A stretch of DNA of 64,000 nt from Pseudomonas sp. UBA4194 (GTDB lineage: Bacteria; Pseudomonadota; Gammaproteobacteria; Pseudomonadales; Pseudomonadaceae). Location: NCBI RefSeq assembly GCF_002379585.1, contig NZ_DFUE01000010.1, positions 55,899 to 119,898 on the forward strand, read 5' to 3'. Positions within the stretch are counted from its first letter, which is position 1. The number at the start of each line of letters is the position of its first letter. Both the position numbers and the translations under genes were made by a program. Below the pieces are notes generated by a model. The model saw only the letters and a list, made by a program, of their open reading frames with translations. It searched no databases and had not been told where the DNA came from. Of this stretch, positions 1 to 7,890 are shown piece after piece.

Positions 1-100
1 AGGAGCGGCGTACAGCCGCGAAGATGCCGGCATTGGCGATACACACCTCGAACTTGGCGGCGCCCCTACAGGCCCCTTCGCGGCTTCACGCCGCTCCTAC
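1..100. repeat. REP-type inverted repeat pair, family B (GTAGGAGCGGCGTACAGCC arm), left arm cut by window edge
   Basis: The arm at 1-24 reads AGGAGCGGCGTACAGCCGCG and its inverted partner lies at 76-100. The roughly 50 bases between them resemble the spacer of the next pair, so this looks like one unit of a tandem duplication. Such extragenic palindromes are common in fluorescent pseudomonads. No gene is visible before position 423. Confidence 0.8.
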
Positions 101-127
101 AAAAAAAATCACATACCGCCCCCCCTT

Positions 128-229
128 GTAGGAGCGGCGTAAAGCCGCGAAGAGGGCGGCATTGGTGGTACATATTCTGGATTTGGCGGCGATCATGAGG
201 GCGCCTTCGCGGCTTTACGCCGCTCCTAC
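128..229. repeat. REP-type inverted repeat pair, family B
   Basis: Arms at 128-152 and 205-229 are inverted copies of each other and of the pair at 1-100. The spacer shares GGCATTGG and TTTGGCGGCG-like pieces with the preceding unit. From 230 to 422 I see no further gene, only the leader of the next coding region. Confidence 0.8.
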
Positions 230-422
230 AGAGGGGGGTGGGGGCATTTGCGGTTTGACCGGGGACAGCGGGGCGGTGGTACTATCTTTCCTGGCCCGTG
301 CTGCCCGCCGCTCGCTCCGCAAGGAAAGGTGAAAGCATTGTTCCACTATCCATCTGTCACCTCTCTTGCCAGTCGAGGTTTGGCAACGCGAGCACCAAGA
401 TGCTTCGACTCCAGGAGCCGTA

Positions 423-953
423 ATGTTTTCCATCGACCAAGCCAAGCAAATGGCCAAGACCCTGCGCGTCACCTTGCAGGGCCGTGAGCATGAAGTGTCC
501 CATTCCACCGCACTGGAAATGGTTGCCCAGCAGCTGGGCTACAAGGATTGGAACACCGCCGCTGCGCTGCTGGCCCAGCCCACTACCCCGCACGCCATCA
601 GCTTCGACAGAGCCATCCCCATCGTTCGTAGCTTCGACGAAGCCAAGGCGCGGGAGTTCTATCTCGACTTCCTGGGCTTCAGCATCGAGTTCGAGCATCG
701 TTTCGAAGCCGGAATGCCGCTGTACCTGGGCATCGTGCGCAACGGCCTGCATCTGCACCTGTCCGAACATCACGGCGACGCCAGCCCGGGCGCCACGGTG
801 TTCGTGCCGATGCAAGGCGTCGAAGCCCTGCGCGACGAACTGCTCGCCAAACGCTATGGCTACGGCCGTCCACAGATCGTCGAGCAAGGCTGGGGCAAGG
901 TGCTGGAGGTCTACGACCCGTTCGGCAACAGGATCAGGTTTTGCCAGGGCTGA
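423..953 (+). CDS. Glyoxalase/VOC-superfamily protein with N-terminal glyoxalase-related domain
   Basis: 176-residue cytoplasmic protein. The first ~55 residues, containing the LGYKDWNTA motif, match the glyoxalase-related domain that often precedes a VOC fold. Residues ~60-176 look like one bleomycin-resistance/glyoxalase module ending in the typical VYDPFGNRIRF strand. VOC proteins bind a metal or sequester small molecules, and the substrate here is not predictable. I chose the ATG at 423 because AGGAG lies five bases upstream; an in-frame start at 366 would add 19 unlikely residues. It is a single gene flanked by REP repeats upstream and a terminator-containing gap downstream. The function is inferred from fold only. 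Confidence 0.8.
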   Translation: MFSIDQAKQMAKTLRVTLQGREHEVSHSTALEMVAQQLGYKDWNTAAALLAQPTTPHAISFDRAIPIVRSFDEAKAREFYLDFLGFSIEFEHRFEAGMPLYLGIVRNGLHLHLSEHHGDASPGATVFVPMQGVEALRDELLAKRYGYGRPQIVEQGWGKVLEVYDPFGNRIRFCQG

Positions 954-1054
954 ATCTTCAGTGAGGTCCCTGCTCTATGGAAGCAGGGACCGCTTCGAGC
1001 AGATATCGGCACAGGCGGATGCGTTGAGCACGCCATGGCTTTGCATCGGGCATT

Positions 1055-1078
1055 AAAAAGCCGGCTTTTGGCCGGCTT
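1055..1078 (-). terminator. Rho-independent terminator (minus strand) with no intact gene upstream of it
   Basis: An 8-bp perfect stem (1058-1065 with 1071-1078) and a five-base loop are followed on the minus strand by TTTTT. It sits 20 bases after the stop of a short coding-like remnant at 1098-1136, not after a complete minus-strand gene. It may also stop weak plus-strand readthrough from the glyoxalase-like gene. Confidence 0.65.
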
Positions 1079-1097
1079 CTCGTCGACGATCTTGCCT

Positions 1098-1136
1098 TAC
1101 TTTTGGTAAGCCGCAACCGCCTTCAAACTGTAGAAC
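1098..1136 (-). pseudogene. Possible 3'-end remnant of a second ppa-like gene
   Basis: Reading the minus strand from 1136 gives an open frame ending KAVAAYQK and a TAA stop at 1098-1100. The real ppa gene next door ends KSVAAYKG, and 16 of 24 aligned bases match. As in ppa, an intrinsic terminator follows within about 20 bases. The match is very short, so this could be chance or the tail of another gene. The rest of the 954-1298 gap shows no other gene. Confidence 0.3.
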
Positions 1137-1257
1137 CAGCCTGGGCTGGTGGTGGTTCCGCGGCCATGTGGGCCGGTTCACCGCGCTCGCGCTCCGCAAG
1201 GAGGGGCGTTTGACGTGGGCACAGGATACGCACTTTGCCAGCCGCTGCCCAGTAGCA

Positions 1258-1284
1258 AAAAGCCCCGGACAGGCCGGGGCTTTT
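1258..1284 (-). terminator. Rho-independent terminator of ppa
   Basis: An 11-bp stem (1258-1268 with 1274-1284) has a GC-rich core GCCCCGG/CCGGGGC and a five-base loop. It is followed on the minus strand by a run of T. It begins 15 bases after the ppa stop codon. The flanking A and T runs make it potentially bidirectional. Confidence 0.85.
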
Positions 1285-1298
1285 CGTGGGTCGGATGA

Positions 1299-1826
1299 TC
1301 AGCCTTTGTAGGCCGCTACCGATTTGGTGATTTCGGCGCGGGCAGCGTCGGCATTGCCCCAGCCTTCGATCTTCACCCATTTGCCTTTTTCGAGATCCTT
1401 GTAGTTCTCGAAGAAGTGCTTGATCTGCTCCAGCAGCAGCGCTGGCAGGTCGGTGTATTCCTTCACGTCCACGTACAGCTGCGACAGTTTGTCGTGTGGT
1501 ACGGCGATGACCTTGGCGTCGCCGCCGCCGTCGTCGGTCATGTGCAGGATGCCGACCGGACGGGCACGGATCACCGAACCAGGCGCCACTGGGTATGGCG
1601 TAACCACCAGCACGTCCAGCGGGTCGCCGTCGTCGGCCAGGGTGTTGGGGATGAAGCCGTAGTTGGCCGGGTAGAACATGGGGGTGGCCATGAAGCGGTC
1701 GACGAACAGGGTATCGCTGTCCTTGTCGATTTCGTACTTGATCGGCGCGTGGTTGGCCGGAATCTCGATGGCGACGTAGATGTCGTTCGGCAGGTCTTTG
1801 CCAGCCGGAATCTTGCTGTAGCTCAT
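1299..1826 (-). CDS. ppa: Inorganic pyrophosphatase
   Basis: 175-residue family I soluble pyrophosphatase, the usual bacterial length. It hydrolyses PPi to two phosphates in the cytosol, pulling biosynthetic reactions forward, and needs Mg2+. The signature DGDPLDVLV (about residues 65-73), with its three metal-binding aspartates, is intact, and the upstream EIPAN and KYE segments match the family. ATG at 1826. It is transcribed alone on the minus strand: a TATAAT-like element lies ~65 bases upstream and a strong terminator follows. The neighbouring mtfA is in the same direction but separated by a REP pair. Confidence 0.97.
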   Translation of the reverse strand: MSYSKIPAGKDLPNDIYVAIEIPANHAPIKYEIDKDSDTLFVDRFMATPMFYPANYGFIPNTLADDGDPLDVLVVTPYPVAPGSVIRARPVGILHMTDDGGGDAKVIAVPHDKLSQLYVDVKEYTDLPALLLEQIKHFFENYKDLEKGKWVKIEGWGNADAARAEITKSVAAYKG

Positions 1827-1889
1827 TGGGCGGTGCCCCCGTGGTATAGGCCAGTTTGAAGGCCGTGCAGGCCGAAAAATGTGGGGGCG

Positions 1890-1895
1890 ATTATA
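1890..1895 (-). promoter_or_regulatory. Candidate -10 element of ppa
   Basis: The minus strand reads TATAAT here, 65 bases before the ppa start codon. No convincing -35 hexamer is seen 16-18 bases upstream, so the call rests on the -10 alone. Confidence 0.4.
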
Positions 1896-1924
1896 GGCAT
1901 ATTGTGGCTACGCCCACCACACCC

Positions 1925-1998
1925 GTAGCAGCGGCGTGAGCCGCGTCGGTTTTCAGGGAAGGTCAATGGGTTGCTGACGCGGCTTATGCCGCTGCTAC
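1925..1998. repeat. REP-type inverted pair, family A; right arm overlaps the end of mtfA
   Basis: The left arm 1925-1947 begins GTAGCAGCGGCGTGAGCC. The inverted right arm 1976-1998 is the same motif on the minus strand. The right arm contains the last codons (Val-Ala-Ala-Ala) and the TAA stop of mtfA. Confidence 0.85.
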
Positions 1999-2769
1999 GG
2001 GCAGGCGTAGGAGGGGGTTTTGGCGGTAGAACTGACTCAGTTGCTGGTAGACCTGGGGGTAGGCCACGTCGAGCAGGTCCGGCGCGCTGAAAAAATACTC
2101 GCTGGTAACGGCGAAGAATTCGGCGGGGTTCTCCGCCGCGTAGGGGTCGATGGCGGTTTCGGCATCAGGGTCGGCGTCGAGTTGTCGATTCAGATCGTCA
2201 TAGGCTGCCTGCATGGCGCTGGCCCAGTCGGCCACGCGCATATCGCCGTGCAGGGGCGGCAAGCCATTGGCATCGCCGTTGAGCATGTCGAGCTTGTGCG
2301 CCAGTTCGTGGATGACCAGGTTGTACCCCTCCCAGCCGCCGCTGGCCAGTACCCCGGACCAGGCAAGAATGACCGGCCCCTGTTGCCAGGCTTCGCCGCT
2401 GTGCTCGCCGTCCCATTGATGCTCCACACCGCTGGCGTCGCGATAGCGCTGGGGGCTGAGGAAATCGTCGGCGTACAGCACGATCTCGTGAAAGCCCTGA
2501 TACCAGTTCAGGTCATCCAGATGCAGCAGGGGCAGTTGCGCCTGGGCCGCCAGGTGCAACCGTGCGGCATCGTCGAGCTCGACGCCGGGCAGGCAGCTGA
2601 GGGTCTTGGCCTGCAGGAAAAGGATGCAGCCGTCGCGCAGGCGTTGATCCTCCTCGGCGCTCAGGCCGTCGAGGATCGGCAACCGATCGCGCACGGTCTG
2701 CCAGAGCGTGGCATCGATGGGATGGCGGGCCAGGGTTCGTTGGCGCCGCCAGGCACTCAGCGACCACAT
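1984..2769 (-). CDS. mtfA: MtfA-like zinc-dependent peptidase (M90 family)
   Basis: 261 residues, the usual length of the MtfA family. The gluzincin motif HELAHKLDM lies at about residues 154-162. The downstream NPAEFFAVTSEYFF supplies the expected third zinc ligand Glu. E. coli MtfA is a cytosolic aminopeptidase-like protein that binds the repressor Mlc and so influences ptsG. Pseudomonas lacks that glucose PTS, so the partner is unknown here. The gene starts three bases after the stop of dedA and is probably cotranscribed with it. The C-terminal PVAAA and stop codon lie within a REP arm, suggesting that the repeat replaced or extended the original end. Confidence 0.88.
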   Translation of the reverse strand: MWSLSAWRRQRTLARHPIDATLWQTVRDRLPILDGLSAEEDQRLRDGCILFLQAKTLSCLPGVELDDAARLHLAAQAQLPLLHLDDLNWYQGFHEIVLYADDFLSPQRYRDASGVEHQWDGEHSGEAWQQGPVILAWSGVLASGGWEGYNLVIHELAHKLDMLNGDANGLPPLHGDMRVADWASAMQAAYDDLNRQLDADPDAETAIDPYAAENPAEFFAVTSEYFFSAPDLLDVAYPQVYQQLSQFYRQNPLLRLPVAAA

Positions 2770-2772
2770 GCC

Positions 2773-3420
2773 TCAGCGCGAGACCACTGGGCGGTTCATG
2801 CGGCTGCGCACGATACCGATGAGCATCGGCAGCAGCGAGATGAGGATGATAGCGACGATCAGCAAGGTCAGGTTCTTCTTGATGAACGGCATGTTGCCGA
2901 AGAAGTAGCCCAGGGTGACCAGGCCACCGACCCAACCGATGGTGCCCAGCACGCTGAAACCCAGGAAACGCGGGTAGTGCATCCTGCCAACGCCGGCGAC
3001 GAAGGGAGCGAAGGTGCGCAGGATCGGCAGAAAGCGCGCCAGGGTCACGGTCTTGCCGCCGTGGCGCGCGTAGAAGGCGTGTGTCTGGTTCAGGTAGTCG
3101 CGGCGAAAGATTTTCGAATCGGGATTGCTGAACAGCTTGTCACCGGCGGTGCGACCGACCACGTAGTTGGTGCTGTCGCCCAGGATGGCCGCCGCCATCA
3201 ACAGGCCGCCGAGCAGGAAAGGGTCCATGCCGCCACCGGCCGCCACGGCGCCAGCGATGAACAGCAGCGAGTCACCCGGCAGGAACGGCATGACCACCAG
3301 GCCGGTTTCGCAGAAGATCACCAGGAACAGGATCGCGTAGATCCAGGGGCCGTACTGGGTGACCAGGAAGTTGAGGTACACGTCCAGGTGAAGGATGAGA
3401 TCGATGAAGTTGAATTCCAT
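2773..3420 (-). CDS. DedA family membrane protein
   Basis: 215-residue integral membrane protein of the DedA/VTT superfamily, with four or more hydrophobic segments. Conserved DedA features are visible: PFLPGDSLLFIAG near residue 46, the GDSTNYVVGR segment, and RFLPILRTFAPFVAG around residue 135. Family members act in membrane homeostasis; several move undecaprenyl phosphate or phospholipids across the inner membrane. ATG at 3420. It is first in a likely two-gene unit with mtfA. A second DedA domain occurs in the PAP2 fusion at 12225-13544. The exact substrate is not determinable. Confidence 0.9.
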   Translation of the reverse strand: MEFNFIDLILHLDVYLNFLVTQYGPWIYAILFLVIFCETGLVVMPFLPGDSLLFIAGAVAAGGGMDPFLLGGLLMAAAILGDSTNYVVGRTAGDKLFSNPDSKIFRRDYLNQTHAFYARHGGKTVTLARFLPILRTFAPFVAGVGRMHYPRFLGFSVLGTIGWVGGLVTLGYFFGNMPFIKKNLTLLIVAIILISLLPMLIGIVRSRMNRPVVSR

Positions 3421-3534
3421 GTGCGGTACCTGTGGGGAGCCCTGATAGGTGGAGAGTGGCGCGAGTATACCGGGGGATGGAACGTTTGCGTGGCAATGAG
3501 GGCCCTTTCACCGTGGCCCGGCGCTGCAGCAGGA

Positions 3535-3993
3535 CTAGTCCCGAGAAATCGGCAGGGTGTAGTTCTTGAACTCGTTGTCTTCGCGAAAGCCGATCGACTC
3601 GTAGGTTTTCTGCGCCACGTCATTGTTGGCGCTGGTGGAGACCCGCATTCGCACGGCGTGAGTGTCCCTGGCCATTTTCTTCGCGGTTTTCAGCAGGTGG
3701 TCGGCGACCAATTGGCGTCGAGCGTCTTCGGCGACATAGATGTCGTTGAGTATCCATACGCGCTTGAGCGACAGCGAAGAATAGCTGGGGTAAAGCTGGC
3801 AGAAGCCCAGCAGGCGGTTGTCGTCGTCATCCGGCAGGGCCAGGTAGATGACCGACTCCTGGCGTCGCAAACGCTTTTCCAGGAACGCCCGGGACGAGTC
3901 GGGAAATGGCAGTTCACCATAGAACTCGCGGTACTTCACGAACAGCGGGGCAATCAGGTCCAGATGCTCGAGGGATGCTTGGATGATTCGCAT
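3535..3993 (-). CDS. GNAT family N-acetyltransferase
   Basis: 152-residue protein with the GNAT layout: strand IYVAEDARRQLVADHLL (acetyl-CoA binding region) near residue 75, then the C-terminal motif NDVAQKTYESIGF typical of acyl acceptor recognition. The pyrophosphate loop reads RRQLVA and lacks the usual glycine, so cofactor binding may be altered. I use the ATG at 3993. The in-frame GTG at 4005 is better explained as part of the Shine-Dalgarno sequence GTGAGG. It is transcribed toward dedA with a 114-base gap. The substrate is unknown. Confidence 0.82.
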   Translation of the reverse strand: MRIIQASLEHLDLIAPLFVKYREFYGELPFPDSSRAFLEKRLRRQESVIYLALPDDDDNRLLGFCQLYPSYSSLSLKRVWILNDIYVAEDARRQLVADHLLKTAKKMARDTHAVRMRVSTSANNDVAQKTYESIGFREDNEFKNYTLPISRD

Positions 3994-4128
3994 ATCAGGC
4001 CTCACGTCCAGTCTTCAAGGGGATGGCGAATCGAAGGCATGCCGTAGGCCGATGCTGCCTAAAGCGGGTGGGAATCGCAATGGGGTGTGGGTAAGAGGGG
4101 TTGGGATTGAGATCAGTGGTGGATGGCG

Positions 4129-4178
4129 CCCTCACCCCAGCCCTCTCGCTGGGGGAGGTGCGGTGAGGGGGCCATTCA
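4129..4178. repeat. Interspersed repeat family D (CCCTCACCCCAGCCCTCTC)
   Basis: This stretch reads CCCTCACCCCAGCCCTCT followed by a GGGGGAGG half, giving a G/C-strand hairpin, and ends GAGGGGGCCATTCAC. Related copies lie at 43347-43411 and 54919-54968, and the end motif recurs at 60570-60592. It fills the gap between the GNAT gene and the aldehyde dehydrogenase. Confidence 0.65.
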
Positions 4179-4204
4179 CTACAACTGCCCAGCTGCTACC
4201 TTGA

Positions 4205-5725
4205 TCAGAAAAAGCCGAGCGGATTGATGTCATAGCTCACCAGCAGATTCTTGGTCTGCTGGTAATGATCGAGCATCATCTTGTGGGTTTCGCGGCCCAC
4301 ACCGGACTTCTTGTAGCCACCGAACGCCGCGTGCGCGGGGTACAGGTGATAGCAGTTGGTCCAGACGCGTCCGGCCTTGATGCCGCGGCCCATGCGCCAG
4401 GCGCGGTTGATGTCGCGGGTCCAGACGCCGGCGCCCAGGCCGAACTCGGTGTCGTTGGCGATGGCCAGGGCTTCGGCTTCGTCCTTGAACGTGGTGATGC
4501 TCACCACTGGCCCGAAGATCTCCTCCTGGAACACCCGCATCTTGTTGGTGCCCTTGAGCAGCGTCGGCTGAATGTAGTAACCGGTGGAGAGGTCACCCTC
4601 CAGCTTCTGCACCTGGCCGCCGGTCAACAGCTCCGCGCCTTCACCCTTGGCGATGTCGAGGTAGGAGAGGATCTTGTCGAATTGCTGCTCCGAGGCCTGG
4701 GCGCCGACCATGGTGTCGGTGTCCAGCGGATCGCCGCGCTTGATCTGCTCGACCTTCTTCATAACTTCTTTCATGAACGCTGGATAGATGGACTCCTGCA
4801 CCAGCGCCCGCGACGGACAGGTACAGACTTCGCCCTGGTTGAAGAACGCCAGCACCAGGCCTTCGGCGGCCTTCTCGATGAAAGTCTGCTCGGCTTGCAT
4901 GATGTCTTCGAAGAAAATGTTCGGCGACTTGCCGCCCAGTTCCACGGTCGAGGGAATGATGTTCTCGGCGGCGCACTTCATGATGTGCGAGCCCACCGGT
5001 GTGGAGCCGGTGAAGGCGATCTTGGCGATGCGCTTGCTGGTGGCCAGTGCCTCGCCCGCTTCCTTGCCGAAGCCCTGCACCACGTTGAGCACACCTGGGG
5101 GCAGCAGGTCGCCGATGAGCTCCATCAGCACGGTGATGCCCAATGGTGTCTGTTCCGCCGGCTTGAGCACCACGCAATTGCCTGCGGCCAGCGCCGGCGC
5201 CAGTTTCCACGCGGCCATCAGGATAGGGAAGTTCCAGGGGATGATCTGCCCGACCACGCCCAACGGCTCATGGATATGGTAGGCCACGGTATTGCCGTCG
5301 ATTTCCGCAGCACTGCCTTCCTGCGCCCGCAGGCAGCCGGCGAAGTAACGGAAGTGGTCGGCCGCCAGCGGGATGTCGGCGTTGAGGGTTTCGCGGATGG
5401 CCTTGCCGTTGTCCCAGGTTTCGGTGATGGCCAGGGTTTCCAGATGCTCTTCGATGCGATCGGCGATCTTGAGCAGTACCAGCGAACGCGCCTGGGCCGA
5501 TGTGCTGCCCCAGGCATCGGCGGCAGCGTGGGCGGCATCCAGGGCCTTGTCGATGTCCTTGGCCGTGGAGCGGGGAAATTCGGCGATGGGTTTGCCGTTG
5601 ACGGGTGAAGTGGTGGTGAAGTAGTTACCGTCTACCGGCGCGACGAACTCGCCACCGATGTAGTTGCCGTACTTGGCCTTGAAATTGACCTTGGCGCCTT
5701 CGGTGCCCGGGTGTGCGTAACGCAT
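4205..5725 (-). CDS. exaC: NAD-dependent aldehyde dehydrogenase, ExaC/AldB type
   Basis: 506-residue aldehyde dehydrogenase that oxidises acetaldehyde-type substrates to acids with NAD+. The Rossmann region carries IIPWNFPILM, the catalytic glutamate sits in ELGGKSPNIFF, and the nucleophile is in the segment NQGEVCTCPSR. This Cys-rich form is typical of ExaC/AldB enzymes acting with quinoprotein alcohol dehydrogenases. The ATG at 5725 is preceded by AGGAGA; an upstream in-frame start at 5845 would add 40 non-homologous residues. It is divergent from mpl. I do not see the sigma-54 activator gene that I recall beside the P. putida homologue. Confidence 0.9.
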   Translation of the reverse strand: MRYAHPGTEGAKVNFKAKYGNYIGGEFVAPVDGNYFTTTSPVNGKPIAEFPRSTAKDIDKALDAAHAAADAWGSTSAQARSLVLLKIADRIEEHLETLAITETWDNGKAIRETLNADIPLAADHFRYFAGCLRAQEGSAAEIDGNTVAYHIHEPLGVVGQIIPWNFPILMAAWKLAPALAAGNCVVLKPAEQTPLGITVLMELIGDLLPPGVLNVVQGFGKEAGEALATSKRIAKIAFTGSTPVGSHIMKCAAENIIPSTVELGGKSPNIFFEDIMQAEQTFIEKAAEGLVLAFFNQGEVCTCPSRALVQESIYPAFMKEVMKKVEQIKRGDPLDTDTMVGAQASEQQFDKILSYLDIAKGEGAELLTGGQVQKLEGDLSTGYYIQPTLLKGTNKMRVFQEEIFGPVVSITTFKDEAEALAIANDTEFGLGAGVWTRDINRAWRMGRGIKAGRVWTNCYHLYPAHAAFGGYKKSGVGRETHKMMLDHYQQTKNLLVSYDINPLGFF

Positions 5726-5902
5726 GGTAGGTATCTCCTGCTTTTGTGATTTTGGGAGTACGCGCGGTTGCGTCTTTGAGCTTAGAGCAAATGGCGGACC
5801 CGTGCAGCCCTGGAGGCCGCCAGTCGTTCGCCGGTTTCCAATCAAAGGATGCGATTTTTCCTACCCTACGCTACCCTGCCTCGACGTTTTGCGAGGTCAA
5901 TC

Positions 5903-7252
5903 ATGCACATTCATATTCTCGGTATCTGCGGTACGTTCATGGGCTCTCTGGCGGTGTTGGCCAAAGAGCTGGGCCACCGCGTTACCGGTTCCGACGCCAA
6001 TGTCTACCCGCCCATGAGCACCCAGTTGCAAGCCCAGGGTATCGAACTGACACAGGGCTACGACGCTGCGCAACTGGACCCGGCCCCCGACCTGGTGGTG
6101 ATCGGCAATGCGCTGTCGCGTGGCAACCCCGCCGTGGAGCACGTGCTGAACAAAGGCCTGCCTTACGTTTCCGGCCCGCAATGGCTGGCCGACCACGTGC
6201 TGCAGGGTCGCTGGGTACTGGCCGTGGCCGGTACCCACGGCAAGACCACCACCAGCAGCATGCTCGCCTGGGTGCTGGAACATGCCGGCATGAGCCCGGG
6301 GTTTCTGATTGGCGGCGTGCCGCAGAACTTCGCCGTCTCTGCACGCCTGGGGGACACGCCGTTCTTCGTGGTCGAGGCCGACGAATACGACAGCGCGTTC
6401 TTCGACAAACGCTCCAAGTTCGTGCACTACCGCCCGCGCACCGCGATCCTGAATAATCTGGAATTCGACCACGCGGACATCTTTCCCGACCTGGCTGCCA
6501 TCGAGCGCCAGTTCCATCATCTGGTGCGCACCATCCCCAACGAAGGCCTGATCATTCACCCCACCACGGAACCTGCCTTGAGCCGGGTCATCGAGATGGG
6601 CTGCTGGACGCCGGTGCAAACCACGGGCGCGGCGGGGCAATGGCAGGCACGTCTGCTCAGCGAAGACGGCTCACGCTTCGAGGTGCTGTTCGAGGGTGTG
6701 GTGCAAGGCACCGTCGACTGGCCGCTGACCGGCCAGCACAACGTGGCCAACGCTCTCGCGACCCTGGCCGCGGCACGGCACGTCGGCGTCGTAGCGCCGC
6801 TGGGCATCGAAGGCCTGAGCGCCTTCAAAAGCGTCAAACGCCGCATGGAATGGGTGGCTGAGGTGCAGGGCGTAACCATCTATGACGATTTCGCCCATCA
6901 CCCTACCGCCATCGCCACCACCTTGGACGGGTTGCGCAAGCGGATTGGCGAAGCGCCCTTGATTGCCGTGATCGAGCCGCGCTCCAATTCCATGAAGTTG
7001 GGCGCTCACCGTGATGGGTTGCCGGAAAGCGTGCGCGATGCCGACCAGGTGATCTGGTACGCACCGCCCAATCTGGGCTGGGACCTGGGCGCGACCGCAG
7101 CGCAGTGCCAGGTACCGGCCGTGGTCGCCGACTCGCTGGAGGCGATCATCGAGCGGGTCAAAAGCCAGGCGCAACCCGGTACTCATGTCGTGATCATGAG
7201 CAACGGTGGCTTTGGCGGGCTGCACATGAAGCTGGCCGAGGCGCTGAAATGA
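5903..7252 (+). CDS. mpl: UDP-N-acetylmuramate:L-alanyl-gamma-D-glutamyl-meso-diaminopimelate ligase
   Basis: 449-residue Mur ligase family enzyme for peptidoglycan recycling. It joins the recovered tripeptide to UDP-MurNAc in the cytosol using ATP. It begins HIHILGICGTFMGSLA (substrate-binding Rossmann domain), has the ATP P-loop GTHGKTTTSSM at about residue 111, and YDDFAHHPTAI in the C-terminal domain. The ATG at 5903 has GAGG upstream; 18 residues of open frame before it are not family-like. The stop overlaps the ubiX start as ATGA, so the two are translationally coupled. Confidence 0.96.
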   Translation: MHIHILGICGTFMGSLAVLAKELGHRVTGSDANVYPPMSTQLQAQGIELTQGYDAAQLDPAPDLVVIGNALSRGNPAVEHVLNKGLPYVSGPQWLADHVLQGRWVLAVAGTHGKTTTSSMLAWVLEHAGMSPGFLIGGVPQNFAVSARLGDTPFFVVEADEYDSAFFDKRSKFVHYRPRTAILNNLEFDHADIFPDLAAIERQFHHLVRTIPNEGLIIHPTTEPALSRVIEMGCWTPVQTTGAAGQWQARLLSEDGSRFEVLFEGVVQGTVDWPLTGQHNVANALATLAAARHVGVVAPLGIEGLSAFKSVKRRMEWVAEVQGVTIYDDFAHHPTAIATTLDGLRKRIGEAPLIAVIEPRSNSMKLGAHRDGLPESVRDADQVIWYAPPNLGWDLGATAAQCQVPAVVADSLEAIIERVKSQAQPGTHVVIMSNGGFGGLHMKLAEALK

Positions 7253-7878
7253 GTGGCCCGCAGCGTATTACCCTGGCCATGACGGGCGCCTCGGGCGCCC
7301 AGTACGGCCTGCGCTTGCTCGACTGCCTGGTGCGCGAGGACCGGGAGGTGCACTTTCTCATCTCCAAGGCCGCGCAACTGGTGATGTCCACCGAAACGGA
7401 CGTCATCCTGCCCGCCAAGCCTCAGGCGATGCAGGCGTTTCTCACCGAGTACACCGGCGCTTCGGCCGGGCAGATCAAGGTGTATGGCAAGGAAGACTGG
7501 ATGTCGCCGGTGGCCTCAGGCTCGGGCGCACCCAGCGCCATGGTGGTGGTGCCCTGTTCGACCGGCACGCTGTCGGCGATCGCCTGCGGGGCGTGCAACA
7601 ACCTGATCGAGCGCGCCGCCGATGTCACGCTCAAAGAGCGTCGCCAACTGATTCTGGTGCCGCGCGAAGCGCCATTCTCGACGATTCATCTGGAGAACAT
7701 GCTCAAGCTGTCGCAGATGGGCGCAGTGATATTGCCGGCTGCGCCAGGCTTCTATCACCAGCCACAAACCATCGATGATCTGATCGATTTCGTCGTGGCA
7801 CGGGTGTTGAACCTGCTGGATATCCCCCAGGACATGCTGCCGCGCTGGGGCGAATACCATTTGGGCAGCGATGACTGA
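7249..7878 (+). CDS. ubiX: Flavin prenyltransferase UbiX
   Basis: 209 residues, the normal size. UbiX makes prenylated FMN from FMNH2 and dimethylallyl phosphate, the cofactor used by UbiD in ubiquinone synthesis. The N-terminal TGASGAQYGLRLLDCL binds the flavin phosphate. VPREAPFSTIHLENML and the C-terminal DLIDFVVARVLNLLDI are characteristic. The start ATG at 7249 overlaps the mpl stop. No ubiD is in the window. It is convergent with the downstream NAD(P)-binding protein gene. Confidence 0.95.
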   Translation: MSGPQRITLAMTGASGAQYGLRLLDCLVREDREVHFLISKAAQLVMSTETDVILPAKPQAMQAFLTEYTGASAGQIKVYGKEDWMSPVASGSGAPSAMVVVPCSTGTLSAIACGACNNLIERAADVTLKERRQLILVPREAPFSTIHLENMLKLSQMGAVILPAAPGFYHQPQTIDDLIDFVVARVLNLLDIPQDMLPRWGEYHLGSDD

Positions 7879-7890
7879 GAGCAGGCTTGG

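Noticed and set aside
3993..4005. GTG start at 4005 for the GNAT gene
   Set aside because: The GTGAGG is better placed as Shine-Dalgarno for the ATG at 3993.
2020..4047. 675-codon plus-strand open frame spanning mtfA, dedA and the GNAT gene
   Set aside because: It crosses three recognisable opposite-strand genes and has low-complexity Gln/Val-rich composition typical of shadow frames.
5726..5902. Sigma-54 promoter upstream of the ExaC-type gene
   Set aside because: I looked for TGGCAC-N5-TTGCA on the minus strand and found no acceptable match.
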